This document shows positions 1 through 8,528 of a stretch of DNA of 64,000 nucleotides, in pieces. Numbering within the stretch: position 1 is the first letter of the stretch; each line of letters starts with the position of its first letter. The translations under genes were made by a program, and so were the position numbers. The notes beneath the pieces are model-generated. The model was given only the letters and a program-made list of their open reading frames with translations. It did not search any database and had not been told where the DNA came from. The DNA is from Shouchella miscanthi (GTDB taxonomy: Bacteria; Bacillota; Bacilli; Bacillales; Bacillaceae_D): contig NZ_CP042163.1 in the NCBI RefSeq assembly GCF_007725405.1, positions 3,782,001 to 3,846,000 of the forward strand, written 5' to 3'.

Positions 1-149
1 ACTATTATCCTGTAAACTTGCCCAATTGTAACTGGTAAACTGTAATTATGAACTAAAAAACCGTTAAAACTATCCACTAATGCAGTAAACGCAAATAGAA
101 GAAATATTAATTGTTGATATTTGTTATTAAGCACTAGATCAGTATTCAC
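1..149 (-). CDS. Probable polysaccharide polymerase (Wzy-like), N-terminal fragment
   Basis: The reading frame runs off the left edge, so only about 49 N-terminal residues are visible. It starts at a GTG (bases 147-149) preceded by a GGGG ribosome site about 9 bases upstream. The visible part is a short polar start followed by a hydrophobic segment (LIFLLFAFTALV) and then a motif with VTIGQVYR, which fits the first membrane segment of an integral membrane protein. It is the sixth gene of a co-directional exopolysaccharide cluster that has a priming transferase, a flippase and a glycosyltransferase but no polymerase yet. A Wzy/O-antigen-polymerase role is therefore inferred from position and not shown by a domain. 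Confidence 0.45.
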   Translation of the reverse strand, partial: MNTDLVLNNKYQQLIFLLFAFTALVDSFNGFLVHNYSLPVTIGQVYRII

Positions 150-173
150 CACTTAATACCCCTTTTTAACAGT

Positions 174-1343
174 TCACTGTATTTTACTTTTAAGGATTTT
201 TGCATAAAACTGAATAAATTGTAGAACGAAATTTAATTTGGACGTATTAATAACTCTCTCTTCTTGAGCAACTTTTCTTTTAGTCAAGATACTATTTATT
301 GCTGTATCAATACTATAGTCTCTATTAATCTTCAAAGAAAGATTTTCTAACTCTTTATTATCGTAATTTCCCATATTAATATCAGAAATTATACCCTTTA
401 AGTCACTTAAGTTATCCGGATTTAACAGCCCTCTACCCGAGAAATTATTTTCCCTTAACTGTTCATAAGAAACCTCATTACAAATTTTATATTTCTTCTC
501 TTCATTTACAACAAGCGCGTATCTACCATAATATAACGAATCGATGATACAGCGTCCTTTGCCCAGAATTATATGAGAGTTATTAATATAATTTATTACA
601 TCATCCCTGTAACCCTCAATGAATATTATTTTTTTATTACATCCGTTATTAATTTGATTTGCGTAACTTTTTACTTCATCAGCAATTTCGCCATCTCCAA
701 GTATTCTCATCACAACAGAATTACTACTCGACTCTACATTTAATTGCTTTATAAGATCCATAGAATAGAAAATAGAATGTTTTTTACTGTTATCCAATCT
801 CGAAATTAATAAAACGTTACAATCTGATGAATCTACATCTTTTATAGATTTTAAATTTGCATCATTAAATTTGAACCTATTAGGTAAAACAGTTATTAAG
901 CTTGTATTTAAGCCTAAATATTTCAAAGCATTTTTATTTTCCTCACTAAAAACTATCATATTTAAGCGCTCTAAGTGTTTAGGTGTATAAGTCGGTACCT
1001 CGCCACCAGGAATTATACAAAGGATCGGCACACTAATCAAATTTTGTAAAAGTGAACCGTATATACAATCTTGGATTGTACACATTACTAATAAATCAGG
1101 TCTATCATGTTCTATCAGTTTTATTAGCTGCCTAAGAGATTTTATGTTTTGAATTGGGGTTTTAGAATTAAATTCTCTTAACGAATATGTATCAAATTTC
1201 TCATCTTGGAATTTTTTTTCGTTAAAACTAAACTCACCAATAATTTTTACACTATCACCTTCCCCCCGAAAAATTTTAGCATATTCAAGCATGGATATTG
1301 GTGCTCCTCCAGAAAATTTGGATAGCTTCATAAATATCTTCAT
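174..1343 (-). CDS. Glycosyltransferase, GT-B fold (GT4-like)
   Basis: A 389-residue cytosolic glycosyltransferase that probably adds one sugar to the lipid-linked exopolysaccharide repeat unit. The N-terminal half has the loop FSGGAPISMLEYAKIF, typical of the acceptor domain of GT4 enzymes. The C-terminal half has the donor-domain signs: a strand with VLLISRLDNSKKH, a segment ILGDGEIADEVKSYA, and IIFIEGYRDDVINYINNSHI followed by GRCIIDSLYYGR, the place where GT4 enzymes have their E-x7-E nucleotide-sugar site. The second glutamate of that motif is not obvious. A GAGGG ribosome site lies 10 bases before the ATG. It sits 13 bases downstream of the flippase gene in the same operon. Donor and acceptor cannot be deduced. 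Confidence 0.8.
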   Translation of the reverse strand: MKIFMKLSKFSGGAPISMLEYAKIFRGEGDSVKIIGEFSFNEKKFQDEKFDTYSLREFNSKTPIQNIKSLRQLIKLIEHDRPDLLVMCTIQDCIYGSLLQNLISVPILCIIPGGEVPTYTPKHLERLNMIVFSEENKNALKYLGLNTSLITVLPNRFKFNDANLKSIKDVDSSDCNVLLISRLDNSKKHSIFYSMDLIKQLNVESSSNSVVMRILGDGEIADEVKSYANQINNGCNKKIIFIEGYRDDVINYINNSHIILGKGRCIIDSLYYGRYALVVNEEKKYKICNEVSYEQLRENNFSGRGLLNPDNLSDLKGIISDINMGNYDNKELENLSLKINRDYSIDTAINSILTKRKVAQEERVINTSKLNFVLQFIQFYAKILKSKIQ

Positions 1344-1356
1344 TTTATTAATCCCT

Positions 1357-2670
1357 CTAACTTTTTCTCATCTTAATTTTCGCAACAAGTTTTTGAGCTT
1401 CATAAATATCGGATTTTTTTAATAGGATCACATCAGCGATTTTTAAATTCTCTCTTCTAACATAAACTATTATAAATAAAATTCCGGAGATCAAATATGT
1501 AATTGATGATGTTATGGCAGCACCCTCTATTCCATATCTCGGTATAAATAAAAAGTTTAACAATATATTAATTATTAACGGACCCGTAGTAACCCATATT
1601 GCATACATAGGGTATCCTCTACCGGCTAAGTCAGAATGTAATACTTTTACAATAACCATAAAAAATACACCCGGTAATAATAATTGTATTATTAACGCTG
1701 CTGGTGCATAAACCTCTCCATATAATAATCTAATTAGAGGATCAGAGAAGACAGCAAAAGCAATACAAAAAATAAATAAAGCTGGTAAAATAAATCTCAT
1801 TAACATAATAGATCTATTAACAGCTTCCTTGGTAGATTTACTGTTCGCACTTTTACCAAATAACACAAGGCTCACAGCTGCTGGAACTTGCCAAATTAAT
1901 TCGGCCATATTTGTCCCTACAGAATAATAACCTACAGCTTCGGAATTAACAAAATACTCCAGAAATACGATATCTATCCTGTAATTCAATTGAAGAATAA
2001 ATAAGGCTAGACCAAAAGTAACACCTTTTAATAATAATTCTTTCGATATATTGAAATTAATTTTAAATTTAATTGGATATGCTTTTTTAATAACTCTCAG
2101 ACTATACAAAGCTATTATTATCCCTATTATTAATTGAACCAGTAATGCACCCAATACATCTAGATTAAATATCCAGACTAGTAATATCACCAATATAAAG
2201 TTTAATATTATTTTATAAACTTCAAAACTGTTAATAATTGCATATCTCTGTATCCCTTGGAAAACTCCCTTAGCATAATTAATAATAAGATTAAACGGAA
2301 TTGTAAGCGCAGCTATCAATAGTAGCATGGGATGGTATTGAGTATATTGTAAAGTGAAAGCGGTAAAAACAATTATTACACTAAAAAAAGAAGTGACAAA
2401 CCAAAGAAAATTGAGTGAAGATATCACTTCTTTTACAGTATAGAGTTTACGCCCAATAAAATAAGCAGATGCTTGTCTTAATCCCAATTCAGCCAAAGAT
2501 ATTAATAATAATGGAACTACCATAATAGAAGTTACAATTCCCTTACCTTCCGGTCCTAATAAGCGAGCGAGAAGTACAGAGACAACAAAACTTCCTAATA
2601 AAACAATAATCCTTGTAATTAACGTTATTGAAATATGCAATAACGTACTATTACTTTCAACTTTTCTCAT
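1357..2670 (-). CDS. Wzx-type polysaccharide flippase (MVF/MOP superfamily)
   Basis: A 437-residue, almost wholly hydrophobic protein with about 12 predicted membrane helices. The N-terminus has the family pattern RIIVLLGSFVVSVLLARLLG followed by PEGKG, and the middle has YRIDIVFLEYFVNSEAVGYYSVG, which matches the oligosaccharide flippase (RfbX/Wzx) pattern. Its expected role is to flip undecaprenyl-PP-linked repeat units across the membrane before polymerisation. It lies between the MurA-like gene (20 bases upstream) and the glycosyltransferase. The ATG is preceded by AGAAGAAGG. The family assignment is strong. The substrate is unknown. Confidence 0.9.
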   Translation of the reverse strand: MRKVESNSTLLHISITLITRIIVLLGSFVVSVLLARLLGPEGKGIVTSIMVVPLLLISLAELGLRQASAYFIGRKLYTVKEVISSLNFLWFVTSFFSVIIVFTAFTLQYTQYHPMLLLIAALTIPFNLIINYAKGVFQGIQRYAIINSFEVYKIILNFILVILLVWIFNLDVLGALLVQLIIGIIIALYSLRVIKKAYPIKFKINFNISKELLLKGVTFGLALFILQLNYRIDIVFLEYFVNSEAVGYYSVGTNMAELIWQVPAAVSLVLFGKSANSKSTKEAVNRSIMLMRFILPALFIFCIAFAVFSDPLIRLLYGEVYAPAALIIQLLLPGVFFMVIVKVLHSDLAGRGYPMYAIWVTTGPLIINILLNFLFIPRYGIEGAAITSSITYLISGILFIIVYVRRENLKIADVILLKKSDIYEAQKLVAKIKMRKS

Positions 2671-2690
2671 TAAGATTACCTTCTTCTTAA

Positions 2691-4034
2691 TTACTCAACC
2701 CTCTTTACTTTTGCACCTAATGAGTTGTACATTTCAACGAAATTATCATAACCTCTTTCTAATTGATAAATATTTGTAACAGTAGTTATTCCTTTTGCTG
2801 CTAAAGCAGCTACTGCTACCGCTGCTCCCCCTCTAATATCAGTGGCCTTAACCAGAGTGCCTTCTAATTCATTAACACCGTCAACTTTAGCTATTTGACC
2901 TTGCGCACCATTCACACATATAAAATCCCCATCTTCTACTGAGATTTTTGCTCCCATTTTATTTAATTCGTTACAATACTTAAAACGACCATCCAATATT
3001 GTCTCTTTTATTTTAGAATTCCCTTTTGCAAAGGTCATTAATAATGTATGTAGAGGCTGAATATCGGTGTGAAAACCTGGGTAAGCTCTTGTTGTTATAT
3101 CACTTGGTTTGAGATCATTTTTTTTTGCTTGAATTCTTAATCCATTATCTTCTTGACTGAATTTTATATTTGATTTAGTCCAAACCTCAATTTCACTGAA
3201 CAATAAATCTCTATCAAAATTTTCCAGTAATACATTGCCATTAGTGATGGCAGTTGCAGCTATAACTGTTGCACCAATAATGCGGTCAGGCATTACTAGA
3301 TGGTCCGTTCCTTTTAAATCACTAACACCTATTATTCTTAATGTTTTTTCACCTGTCCATTCAATATTTGCACCCATTTTTTTCAATAATTCTATTACAT
3401 CTATTACTTCGGGGTTCTTCGCAGCATTATGTATAGTAATTTGAGAGTTGTTCTTTGTAACAGATGAAAATATGGCATTTAAAGTCCCACCAAAAGTTGG
3501 ATAATAGAACTCAATTGATAACTCTTTTGAGCAATTACCAGGATATAACTTTATCCCATCTTCTTCTGAGATTCCATCTCCCAGAGCAGTTAAAGCATCA
3601 ATATGCATATCATGCTTACGATTTCCTAAATCACAACCACCTGGCATTGGAATGAATATTTCTTTTTTCCAGCTACTTGATAATCCAAGCAAGAGCAAAG
3701 AATGCCTAATTTTACTACATATATCGCTATCTAGTTCTCCCCCATTCCAATTAGACCCATTACATACTAACGTATCATCCAATTTATTATATATGACAGA
3801 GGCTCCACCATCTCTTAAGAGCTGTATAAGTAATTTCATGTCATTTAGATTTACTGGCACGTTGTGTAGTACAACGGTATCTTTAGATAAACATGCAGCC
3901 ACAATTGCAGGCAAAGCAGCATTTTTAGCACCTGGTATTTGAACTTTCCCTTCTAGTGGAAAACCACCTTCTATTTCCAAATATGGTGCTGTAATTGTAT
4001 TTTGTTTTTTATCTATAATATCTAAATTATACAT
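2691..4034 (-). CDS. MurA-like UDP-sugar enolpyruvyl transferase in a polysaccharide operon
   Basis: A 447-residue enzyme of the EPSP-synthase fold. The MurA active-site landmarks are present: GAKNAALP with Lys37-Asn38 for PEP and substrate binding, the loop PMPGGCDLGNRKHD holding the catalytic Cys134, and TTRAYPGFHTDIQ with an Asp (about 324) at the place of the MurA catalytic Asp. The family moves enolpyruvate from PEP to UDP-GlcNAc. Differences from housekeeping MurA are the Cys loop continuing NRKHDMH in place of RPxDxH, and PDRIIGAT where PDRIEAGT is usual. Being second-to-third in an exopolysaccharide operon with no murB beside it, it more likely acts on a polymer sugar nucleotide than in peptidoglycan synthesis, but a redundant MurA is not excluded. 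Confidence 0.85.
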   Translation of the reverse strand: MYNLDIIDKKQNTITAPYLEIEGGFPLEGKVQIPGAKNAALPAIVAACLSKDTVVLHNVPVNLNDMKLLIQLLRDGGASVIYNKLDDTLVCNGSNWNGGELDSDICSKIRHSLLLLGLSSSWKKEIFIPMPGGCDLGNRKHDMHIDALTALGDGISEEDGIKLYPGNCSKELSIEFYYPTFGGTLNAIFSSVTKNNSQITIHNAAKNPEVIDVIELLKKMGANIEWTGEKTLRIIGVSDLKGTDHLVMPDRIIGATVIAATAITNGNVLLENFDRDLLFSEIEVWTKSNIKFSQEDNGLRIQAKKNDLKPSDITTRAYPGFHTDIQPLHTLLMTFAKGNSKIKETILDGRFKYCNELNKMGAKISVEDGDFICVNGAQGQIAKVDGVNELEGTLVKATDIRGGAAVAVAALAAKGITTVTNIYQLERGYDNFVEMYNSLGAKVKRVE

Positions 4035-4063
4035 CAGTACAACCCTCTCTATATTCCTAAATT

Positions 4064-4744
4064 TTAATAAGCAGCCTTTGGTTTTAACATAACACCTATT
4101 GTTTTTATTATAAGTATAGTGTCTTTTAAAATAGTTCTTTCTTTTATATATTGGATATCCATCTCGACCATCTCTTCAAAGCCCACATCATTTCTCGCGC
4201 TCACTTGCCAAATTCCCGTACACCCAGGCTTTACAAGTAACCGTTGTTTATGATAGCTGCTGTATTCAGCAACTTCTCTAGTTAATGGAGGTCTTGGCCC
4301 AACTAGGCTCATATCGCCTTTTAAAACGTTTAATAACTGAGGCAATTCATCAATGCTTGTTTTTCTAATGAATTTACCAATTCTCGTCACACGTGGGTCA
4401 TCCTTCATTTTAAACATATGTCCACTCACTTCATTTTGCTTCAGTAAGTCATGTAGTAATTCTTCTGCGTTGCTTACCATCGATCGGAACTTGTACATAT
4501 AGAACTCTTTCCCATCTTTCCCGACTCGAACTTGTTTAAAGAAGATAGGACCTTTTCGGTCTTCATATTTAATTAAGATGGCAATAACTAAAAATAAGGG
4601 TGATAAGAAAATGATGCCTAATAGAGACGCAATAATATCCAACGAACGTTTACTAAAGAGATAAAAGATCGAATCATTAATATGTAGTTCTTCTCGTACT
4701 TGCGCTTTCTTTTCCGCTACCTTTCTTTCGCGCGCAGCCTCCAT
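4064..4744 (-). CDS. Priming undecaprenyl-phosphate sugar-1-phosphate transferase
   Basis: A 226-residue bacterial sugar transferase that moves a hexose-1-phosphate from a UDP-sugar to undecaprenyl phosphate, the first membrane step of repeat-unit assembly. It has one N-terminal membrane segment (residues about 33-55, KRSLDIIASLLGIIFLSPLF) followed by the cytosolic catalytic core with the family motifs FKQVRVGKDGKEFYMYKFRSM-type block, DELPQLLNVLKGDMSLVGPR and KPGCTGIWQVSARND. The short length without a four-helix N-domain matches the EpsL/Bac_transf small class. AAGGAG precedes the ATG. It follows galU by 12 bases, consistent with GalU supplying UDP-glucose as precursor. Confidence 0.93.
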   Translation of the reverse strand: MEAARERKVAEKKAQVREELHINDSIFYLFSKRSLDIIASLLGIIFLSPLFLVIAILIKYEDRKGPIFFKQVRVGKDGKEFYMYKFRSMVSNAEELLHDLLKQNEVSGHMFKMKDDPRVTRIGKFIRKTSIDELPQLLNVLKGDMSLVGPRPPLTREVAEYSSYHKQRLLVKPGCTGIWQVSARNDVGFEEMVEMDIQYIKERTILKDTILIIKTIGVMLKPKAAY

Positions 4745-4756
4745 CTAGACACTCCT

Positions 4757-5644
4757 TTATTTTAAAAATGCTTGATGTTCCGTGACGTATTGAATCAATT
4801 TCTTCATTAACTCATCTCTCAATTCGTCGTTCTGCATCGCAAATTCAATTTGCGTTAGCACGAATCCTAGCTTTTCACCGACATCGTAGCGGCTTCCTTC
4901 AAAGTCATACGCATATACTTGTTGAAGCTCGTTTAATGCTTGAATGGCATCCGTCAGTTGAATCTCTCCACCTGCTCCTGTTTCTTGCTGCTCTAATAAC
5001 GCAAAGATTTCTGGGGTTAATACGTAACGTCCCATAATTGCTAAATTGGAAGGTGCCGTACCTGATTTTGGTTTTTCAACAAATTGCGATACTCCGTAAA
5101 GGCGTCCATTTTGTGATGTTGGATCAATTATTCCATAGCGGTGTGTCGCATCATCTGGGACGGTTTGTACGCCAATAACCGAGCGTTCTGTTTCTTCGTA
5201 TTGATTCATTAATTGTTTTAAACAAGGTGTATCCGCTTGTACAATGTCATCGCCAAGAAGCACAGCAAATGGTTCATTTCCAATGAATTTTCTTGCACAC
5301 CATACAGCGTGTCCTAATCCTTTTGGTTCTTTTTGTCTTATGTAGTGGATATCAATCTTGGAGGATGCTTCGACTTTCTCAAGCATATCGAGCTTGCCTT
5401 TGTTAAAAAGGTTTTGCTCTAGTTCAAAGGAATGATCAAAATGGTCTTCGATCGCTCGCTTGCCTTTTCCTGTTACGATGATAATGTCTTCAATTCCAGA
5501 CTGTACTGCTTCTTCAATAATGTACTGAATTGTTGGCTTGTCCACAATTGGCAGCATTTCTTTTGGCATGGCCTTTGTTGCTGGTAAGAACCGAGTCCCT
5601 AAACCAGCTGCTGGTATGATGGCTTTTTTTATTTTTTTCAACAC
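4757..5644 (-). CDS. galU: UTP-glucose-1-phosphate uridylyltransferase
   Basis: A 295-residue nucleotidyltransferase making UDP-glucose from UTP and glucose-1-phosphate. The nucleotide-binding signature [20 protein letters not shown] is at residues about 11-30, followed by [33 protein letters not shown], the catalytic-site block [11 protein letters not shown] and the sugar-site VEKPK. Length fits the Bacillus GalU/GtaB family. The chosen start is a GTG at 5642-5644 preceded by AGGGGGAAT. It is the first gene of the minus-strand exopolysaccharide operon and has a candidate promoter and cre box 50-75 bases upstream. Confidence 0.96.
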   Translation of the reverse strand: MLKKIKKAIIPAAGLGTRFLPATKAMPKEMLPIVDKPTIQYIIEEAVQSGIEDIIIVTGKGKRAIEDHFDHSFELEQNLFNKGKLDMLEKVEASSKIDIHYIRQKEPKGLGHAVWCARKFIGNEPFAVLLGDDIVQADTPCLKQLMNQYEETERSVIGVQTVPDDATHRYGIIDPTSQNGRLYGVSQFVEKPKSGTAPSNLAIMGRYVLTPEIFALLEQQETGAGGEIQLTDAIQALNELQQVYAYDFEGSRYDVGEKLGFVLTQIEFAMQNDELRDELMKKLIQYVTEHQAFLK

Positions 5645-5674
5645 AATTCCCCCTATTATCTCTAATACAACAAT

Positions 5675-5735
5675 AAAAAACAGTTAGAAAAATCCCTACA
5701 TTATACATGTAAGCGCTTTTCTAACCGTTTTTTTT
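5675..5735 (-). terminator. Long AT-rich inverted repeat upstream of galU (terminator or attenuator)
   Basis: The arms at 5675-5692 and 5717-5735 are complementary (AAAAAACGGTTAGAAAA against TTTTCTAACTGTTTTTT on the minus strand, one G-U pair). On the minus strand the second arm ends in a run of T, as in an intrinsic terminator, so transcripts arriving from the structured region at 5.75-5.96 kb would stop just before galU. The 24-base loop holds the galU -10 candidate and cre box, so the same DNA seems to serve as promoter for galU and as terminator for upstream RNA. Confidence 0.5.
5700..5721 (-). promoter_or_regulatory. Candidate galU promoter -10 and overlapping cre (CcpA) site
   Basis: On the minus strand a perfect TATAAT lies at 5705-5700. 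Directly upstream is the 14-mer GAAAAGCGCTTACA (5708-5721), which matches the CcpA consensus TGWAANCGNTNWCA at 10 of 12 specified positions. No good -35 element was found at the proper spacing (ACGGTT is all there is), which would fit an activated or weak promoter. Carbon-source control of the exopolysaccharide operon is inferred. Confidence 0.45.
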
Positions 5736-5746
5736 AATTTTTCGTA

Positions 5747-5922
5747 TGGTCGTATTGACCAGAGGCATTGAACCTCTCCTCACACCATGCCATCGGCGAC
5801 CAGCGCCTAAGGTGATACCCTTAGCATAGCCGAGTGCCTTCATTGATAATGGTATTGAAGACATGACCAAATAGATGAAACACTCAAAAACGAACAAAAA
5901 GTGGTTCAAACCCCACTTTTTT
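5747..5922. ncRNA. Candidate structured RNA (four consecutive hairpins plus terminator)
   Basis: Four perfect hairpins follow one another: TGGTC/GACCA (5747-5761, loop 5), AGAGG/CCTCT (5761-5777, loop 7), GGCG/CGCC (5795-5807, loop 5) and CTAAGG/CCTTAG (5807-5824, loop 6). About 70 bases later comes a terminator-like hairpin AAAAAGTGG/CCACTTTTT (5896-5921). Read on the plus strand this makes a ~175-nt RNA ending in T6. Read on the minus strand it is a leader in front of galU. The size and layout recall antitoxin RNAs of type I toxin-antitoxin loci of Bacillus. On the minus strand an ATG at about 5976 opens MVNYE and then a stop, reminiscent of the start of the short membrane toxins, but no intact toxin gene is present. 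Strand and function are unproven. Confidence 0.35.
5896..5922 (+). terminator. Rho-independent terminator-like hairpin
   Basis: Stem AAAAAGTGG (5896-5904) pairs with CCACTTTTT (5913-5921) around an 8-base loop and is followed by T on the plus strand. The symmetry means it could also act on the minus strand. Confidence 0.55.
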
Positions 5923-6279
5923 GACAATATCATGCTGATTTCTACAAGTTTGAGAGCGCTACTCATAATTTACCATAGTTTTATAGGAAAGGCTAGAAAA
6001 CTTTCCTCCAAAATAAACCTTTTATTGTTAAGCTTTGGTTACGGAATTGGTAGATATTATAAAATTAAAGCAATACTTTATGTTGGTTTTACAATTCCTT
6101 CTGTAAGGACACTGATCGTCAAAGGACCAATTTTCAATCAGTAAACGAGATTTTTTAAGATCATTAAAATACACAATTAACCACAGGTATAAATTATTTC
6201 TAAAATTTATTGATATTCTCTATTATTATAGATCTTTTCACCTATAATTTATGTAAATGTTTTAAAGGGGGCAAGAATT
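5923..6279. other. AT-rich gap, no gene recognised
   Basis: No frame with a start, a ribosome site and a recognisable product was found. A plus-strand open frame of about 43 codons ends at 6143 (it includes FGYGIGRYYKIKAILYVGF), which could be a decayed gene end. The last 60 bases before 6280 are AT-rich and probably contain the promoter of the next gene. Confidence 0.4.
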
Positions 6280-7584
6280 ATGAAAAAAATATTCTTTACA
6301 ACAATTTCTTTCAGTGTTTTTGCATTATTACATTCGAATTATGCCGTTGCATCAGTAGAAGATGTCGTTATCAAAAAAGAAAATGGATCTGTCGTCTTAG
6401 AACTACCTGATAATGAAAATGTTATAAAGATCTATAGTCAAAATGAGCTTTTAGTAACAAGTCAAGTTAACCACTTTGAATTAGAGTTAGAAGAAGAAGT
6501 AGAGAATTATAAAATAGATTTTTTAAATGAGGGCAATGAGATTATTGATCAGTATTATTTAAAAATTAAAAATGATGAATATCTGTTCGATACTGATAAT
6601 AACTTATTTTTAGATACTGAGACTGGTTCTGAAGATCCTCAGGAGCATGATCTTAGAGAAGCTTTAGCAAGCAATTCATTAGAAGCTATAATAAATGACA
6701 ATATCGTTAAGTTATTTTGGTCTGATTTACCAACTGATTATCCGTATGAAATTTTTCGCGATGGAGAGTTAATCGGTACTACTGATAATGAATACTTTAT
6801 AGATGATGCATTAGAAAAAGGAACTTATTACAATTATCAAGTTGCGGCTGCATTAACAATGGAAGAAGAATATAGTACACCATTAGAGCTAGAGCTTATG
6901 AATAAAGGGCTCACTTCTGATGAGATTGAAGAGGCATTAAAGATAGAAGGATCATTGAATACATTAATTGAAATACCAAATGATGAATTTCAAACATTCG
7001 CTACTTTACCTAACCCGACAGCAAAAGGAAATTTTTTAATAAGGTATAATACTTTCATTCCAGCTAAATCAGTTAAAAATCCTAATCCAATTTCTAATCA
7101 TAATTGGTTTAAAGGAGATAACCGGGGTTTTTCAGCAACTTCAAGTAAATATAGAACAAGAGCCGATGTTTCAACAAAAATGACTGATGGTAATTCAATA
7201 ACCCTTTCAAAGTCAGTAGGCGAAACAGTTGGCTGCAAAGATGAAAATTGCAATACTGTTACAGGGAGGCAAACTGCCAGTAGTAGTGGTATTACAATGA
7301 ACAGAGGTACAAATACGACAAGTACAAAAACGTGGAATGTCAGACATGATATAGGTATTCCATTCAGTAAAGTTTATCCTAATATTAATTACTTTTATGA
7401 AGCAACCCTTAAAAAGGCTCCTTCTTTTAGTGTAAACGGCGCACATGATAAAGCACCAAACCATGAAATGTACATTAGATCTTTAAATGGCTCAACTTAC
7501 ACAAAGCTTTATACAAAAACCGGAGGGTCATTTTCAAATTTAATTCCTGGTATGCCTCAACAAAGCTTTAAATTTAGTTATTAA
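6280..7584 (+). CDS. Secreted protein with Fn3-like and DUF3238-like domains
   Basis: A 434-residue exported protein. A signal peptide covers residues 1-25 (MKKIFFTTISFSVFALLH, cleavage near AVAS). Residues 30-100 are acidic and beta-rich. Around residues 138-205 there is an Fn3-like stretch (YEIFRDGELIGTTDNEYFID, then GTYYNYQVAA). The C-terminal ~190 residues (YNTFIPAKSV, FKGDNRGFSATSSKYRTRAD, then NVRHDIGIPF) resemble the DUF3238 family of secreted Bacillus proteins, with TFIP and GDNRGFS the best-matching motifs. A GGGGG ribosome site lies 9 bases before the ATG. Its function is not known. The neighbour 28 bases downstream is a membrane protein and likely co-transcribed. Confidence 0.75.
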   Translation: MKKIFFTTISFSVFALLHSNYAVASVEDVVIKKENGSVVLELPDNENVIKIYSQNELLVTSQVNHFELELEEEVENYKIDFLNEGNEIIDQYYLKIKNDEYLFDTDNNLFLDTETGSEDPQEHDLREALASNSLEAIINDNIVKLFWSDLPTDYPYEIFRDGELIGTTDNEYFIDDALEKGTYYNYQVAAALTMEEEYSTPLELELMNKGLTSDEIEEALKIEGSLNTLIEIPNDEFQTFATLPNPTAKGNFLIRYNTFIPAKSVKNPNPISNHNWFKGDNRGFSATSSKYRTRADVSTKMTDGNSITLSKSVGETVGCKDENCNTVTGRQTASSSGITMNRGTNTTSTKTWNVRHDIGIPFSKVYPNINYFYEATLKKAPSFSVNGAHDKAPNHEMYIRSLNGSTYTKLYTKTGGSFSNLIPGMPQQSFKFSY

Positions 7585-7612
7585 TAATTAAACAGGTTGG
7601 AGGTAGTGCTAC

Positions 7613-7915
7613 TTGTATCAATCAGTATTTAACTTTTCTTTTAAATTAATGGCTTATTTACTAACGTCTCTCTTATTATCACTTATGGTTGGAATGCTCT
7701 ATAGCCTTTATTTATTGCTCATTGGAACTGAATTAACAGGCTTTACCTTCTGGGATCATTCTTTTTTAGCTGGTTACTTTGTTTCACCTATTGTTATATC
7801 ATTGGTCATAAGTTATTTTATCTCTAGAAAATACCTCAGTAGATCGAGAAGCATAGTGACTGCAATAATAATTGCTTTACTGGTGTTAGGTATTCTTTTT
7901 CTTCTAGAGTATTAA
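7613..7915 (+). CDS. Small integral membrane protein, unknown function
   Basis: A 100-residue hydrophobic protein with three or four membrane segments (LMAYLLTSLLLSLMVGMLYS, FLAGYFVSPIVISLVISYFI, IVTAIIIALLVLGILFLL). The start is a TTG at 7613, 9 bases after a good GGAGG. It follows the secreted DUF3238-like gene by 28 bases with no terminator between, so the two probably form an operon and may act together. No family was recognised. Confidence 0.75.
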   Translation: MYQSVFNFSFKLMAYLLTSLLLSLMVGMLYSLYLLLIGTELTGFTFWDHSFLAGYFVSPIVISLVISYFISRKYLSRSRSIVTAIIIALLVLGILFLLEY

Positions 7916-8128
7916 ACCTTTCTATCTATACAAGATCATTGAATGAAGGGTTAGTGCCCCGAATAAACTAGGTGCACACTTAACAGGTGTTCAAAATACT
8001 CCCTTCTCATCAAGAGGATGGGGAAAGGGGTTGCAATTTAACTAACCAACGGCATAGTAGTTTCATCAATATTTGAGAAATACCTTACGAACGTATCAAA
8101 GTAATAAGTAAAAGAAAAACCTCACGTC
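7916..8128. other. Intergenic stretch, no gene recognised
   Basis: There is no supported coding frame or RNA between the membrane-protein gene and the terminator at 8129-8168. A purine-rich stretch (GGATGGGGAAAGGGG) near 8018 is not followed by a usable start. Confidence 0.4.
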
Positions 8129-8168
8129 ATGCTCCCTTCAATGTAAAAAATTTGGAGGGAGCATTTTT
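8129..8168 (+). terminator. Rho-independent terminator
   Basis: Stem ATGCTCCCT (8129-8137) pairs with AGGGAGCAT (8156-8164), followed by T5. It ends the plus-strand pair starting at 6280. Confidence 0.75.
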
Positions 8169-8240
8169 GTCGATTAGACTCGGAGTTGGTTTACTAAATT
8201 ATTCATGCTTTATAGTTTATGAGGAAAATACACTCTGTTG

Positions 8241-8528
8241 TCACTCAACCTCAAACTCGTAGACAACTTCCAAGTCCTTGTTTTTGAATTGCAATTGGAT
8301 AGGACTAGAAACATCCGCTTCTAGAAAACCAAAGGAAAAGAAGACGCCTTGTTCCTCATCAATTGGAAGCTCTCCACTCTCTGTCTTTAATAGAAACAGA
8401 ATGAATGTTGTTATCCTTATAACGTTTCTGTAGTATGTCAAGAAAGCACAGATCAATGATAAACCTGTGCTTTGAGTAATATCCTTCTCTGTATTTATTC
8501 TAACGTGAACTAGAGTTTTCACTATCAT
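8241..8528 (-). CDS. Hypothetical 95-residue protein; C-terminal part duplicated at 12.4 kb
   Basis: The frame begins with an ATG that overlaps the end of the upstream membrane-protein gene by 29 bases. The C-terminal half (ESGELPIDEEQGVFFSFGF, then DLEVVYEFEVE) looks like real protein. The first half (LICAFLTYYRNVIRITTFIL) reads poorly and may be out of the original frame. A second diverged copy of the C-terminal ~160 bases lies at 12400-12560. It may be a translationally coupled small gene or a decayed gene end. No family was recognised. Confidence 0.4.
   Translation of the reverse strand: MIVKTLVHVRINTEKDITQSTGLSLICAFLTYYRNVIRITTFILFLLKTESGELPIDEEQGVFFSFGFLEADVSSPIQLQFKNKDLEVVYEFEVE

Noticed and set aside
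5747-5800. tRNA-like segment: AGAGG-7-base loop-CCTCT with a TTCAATG loop on the minus strand, and a plus-strand RGIEPLL peptide that often marks tRNA shadows
   Set aside because: No acceptor stem, D arm or anticodon arm could be paired around it, and the final loop base does not fit. It is kept only as part of a structured-RNA candidate.
5721-5966. 81-residue minus-strand frame over the structured region
   Set aside because: No ribosome site, and the sequence is explained by hairpins. The frame runs through a terminator.
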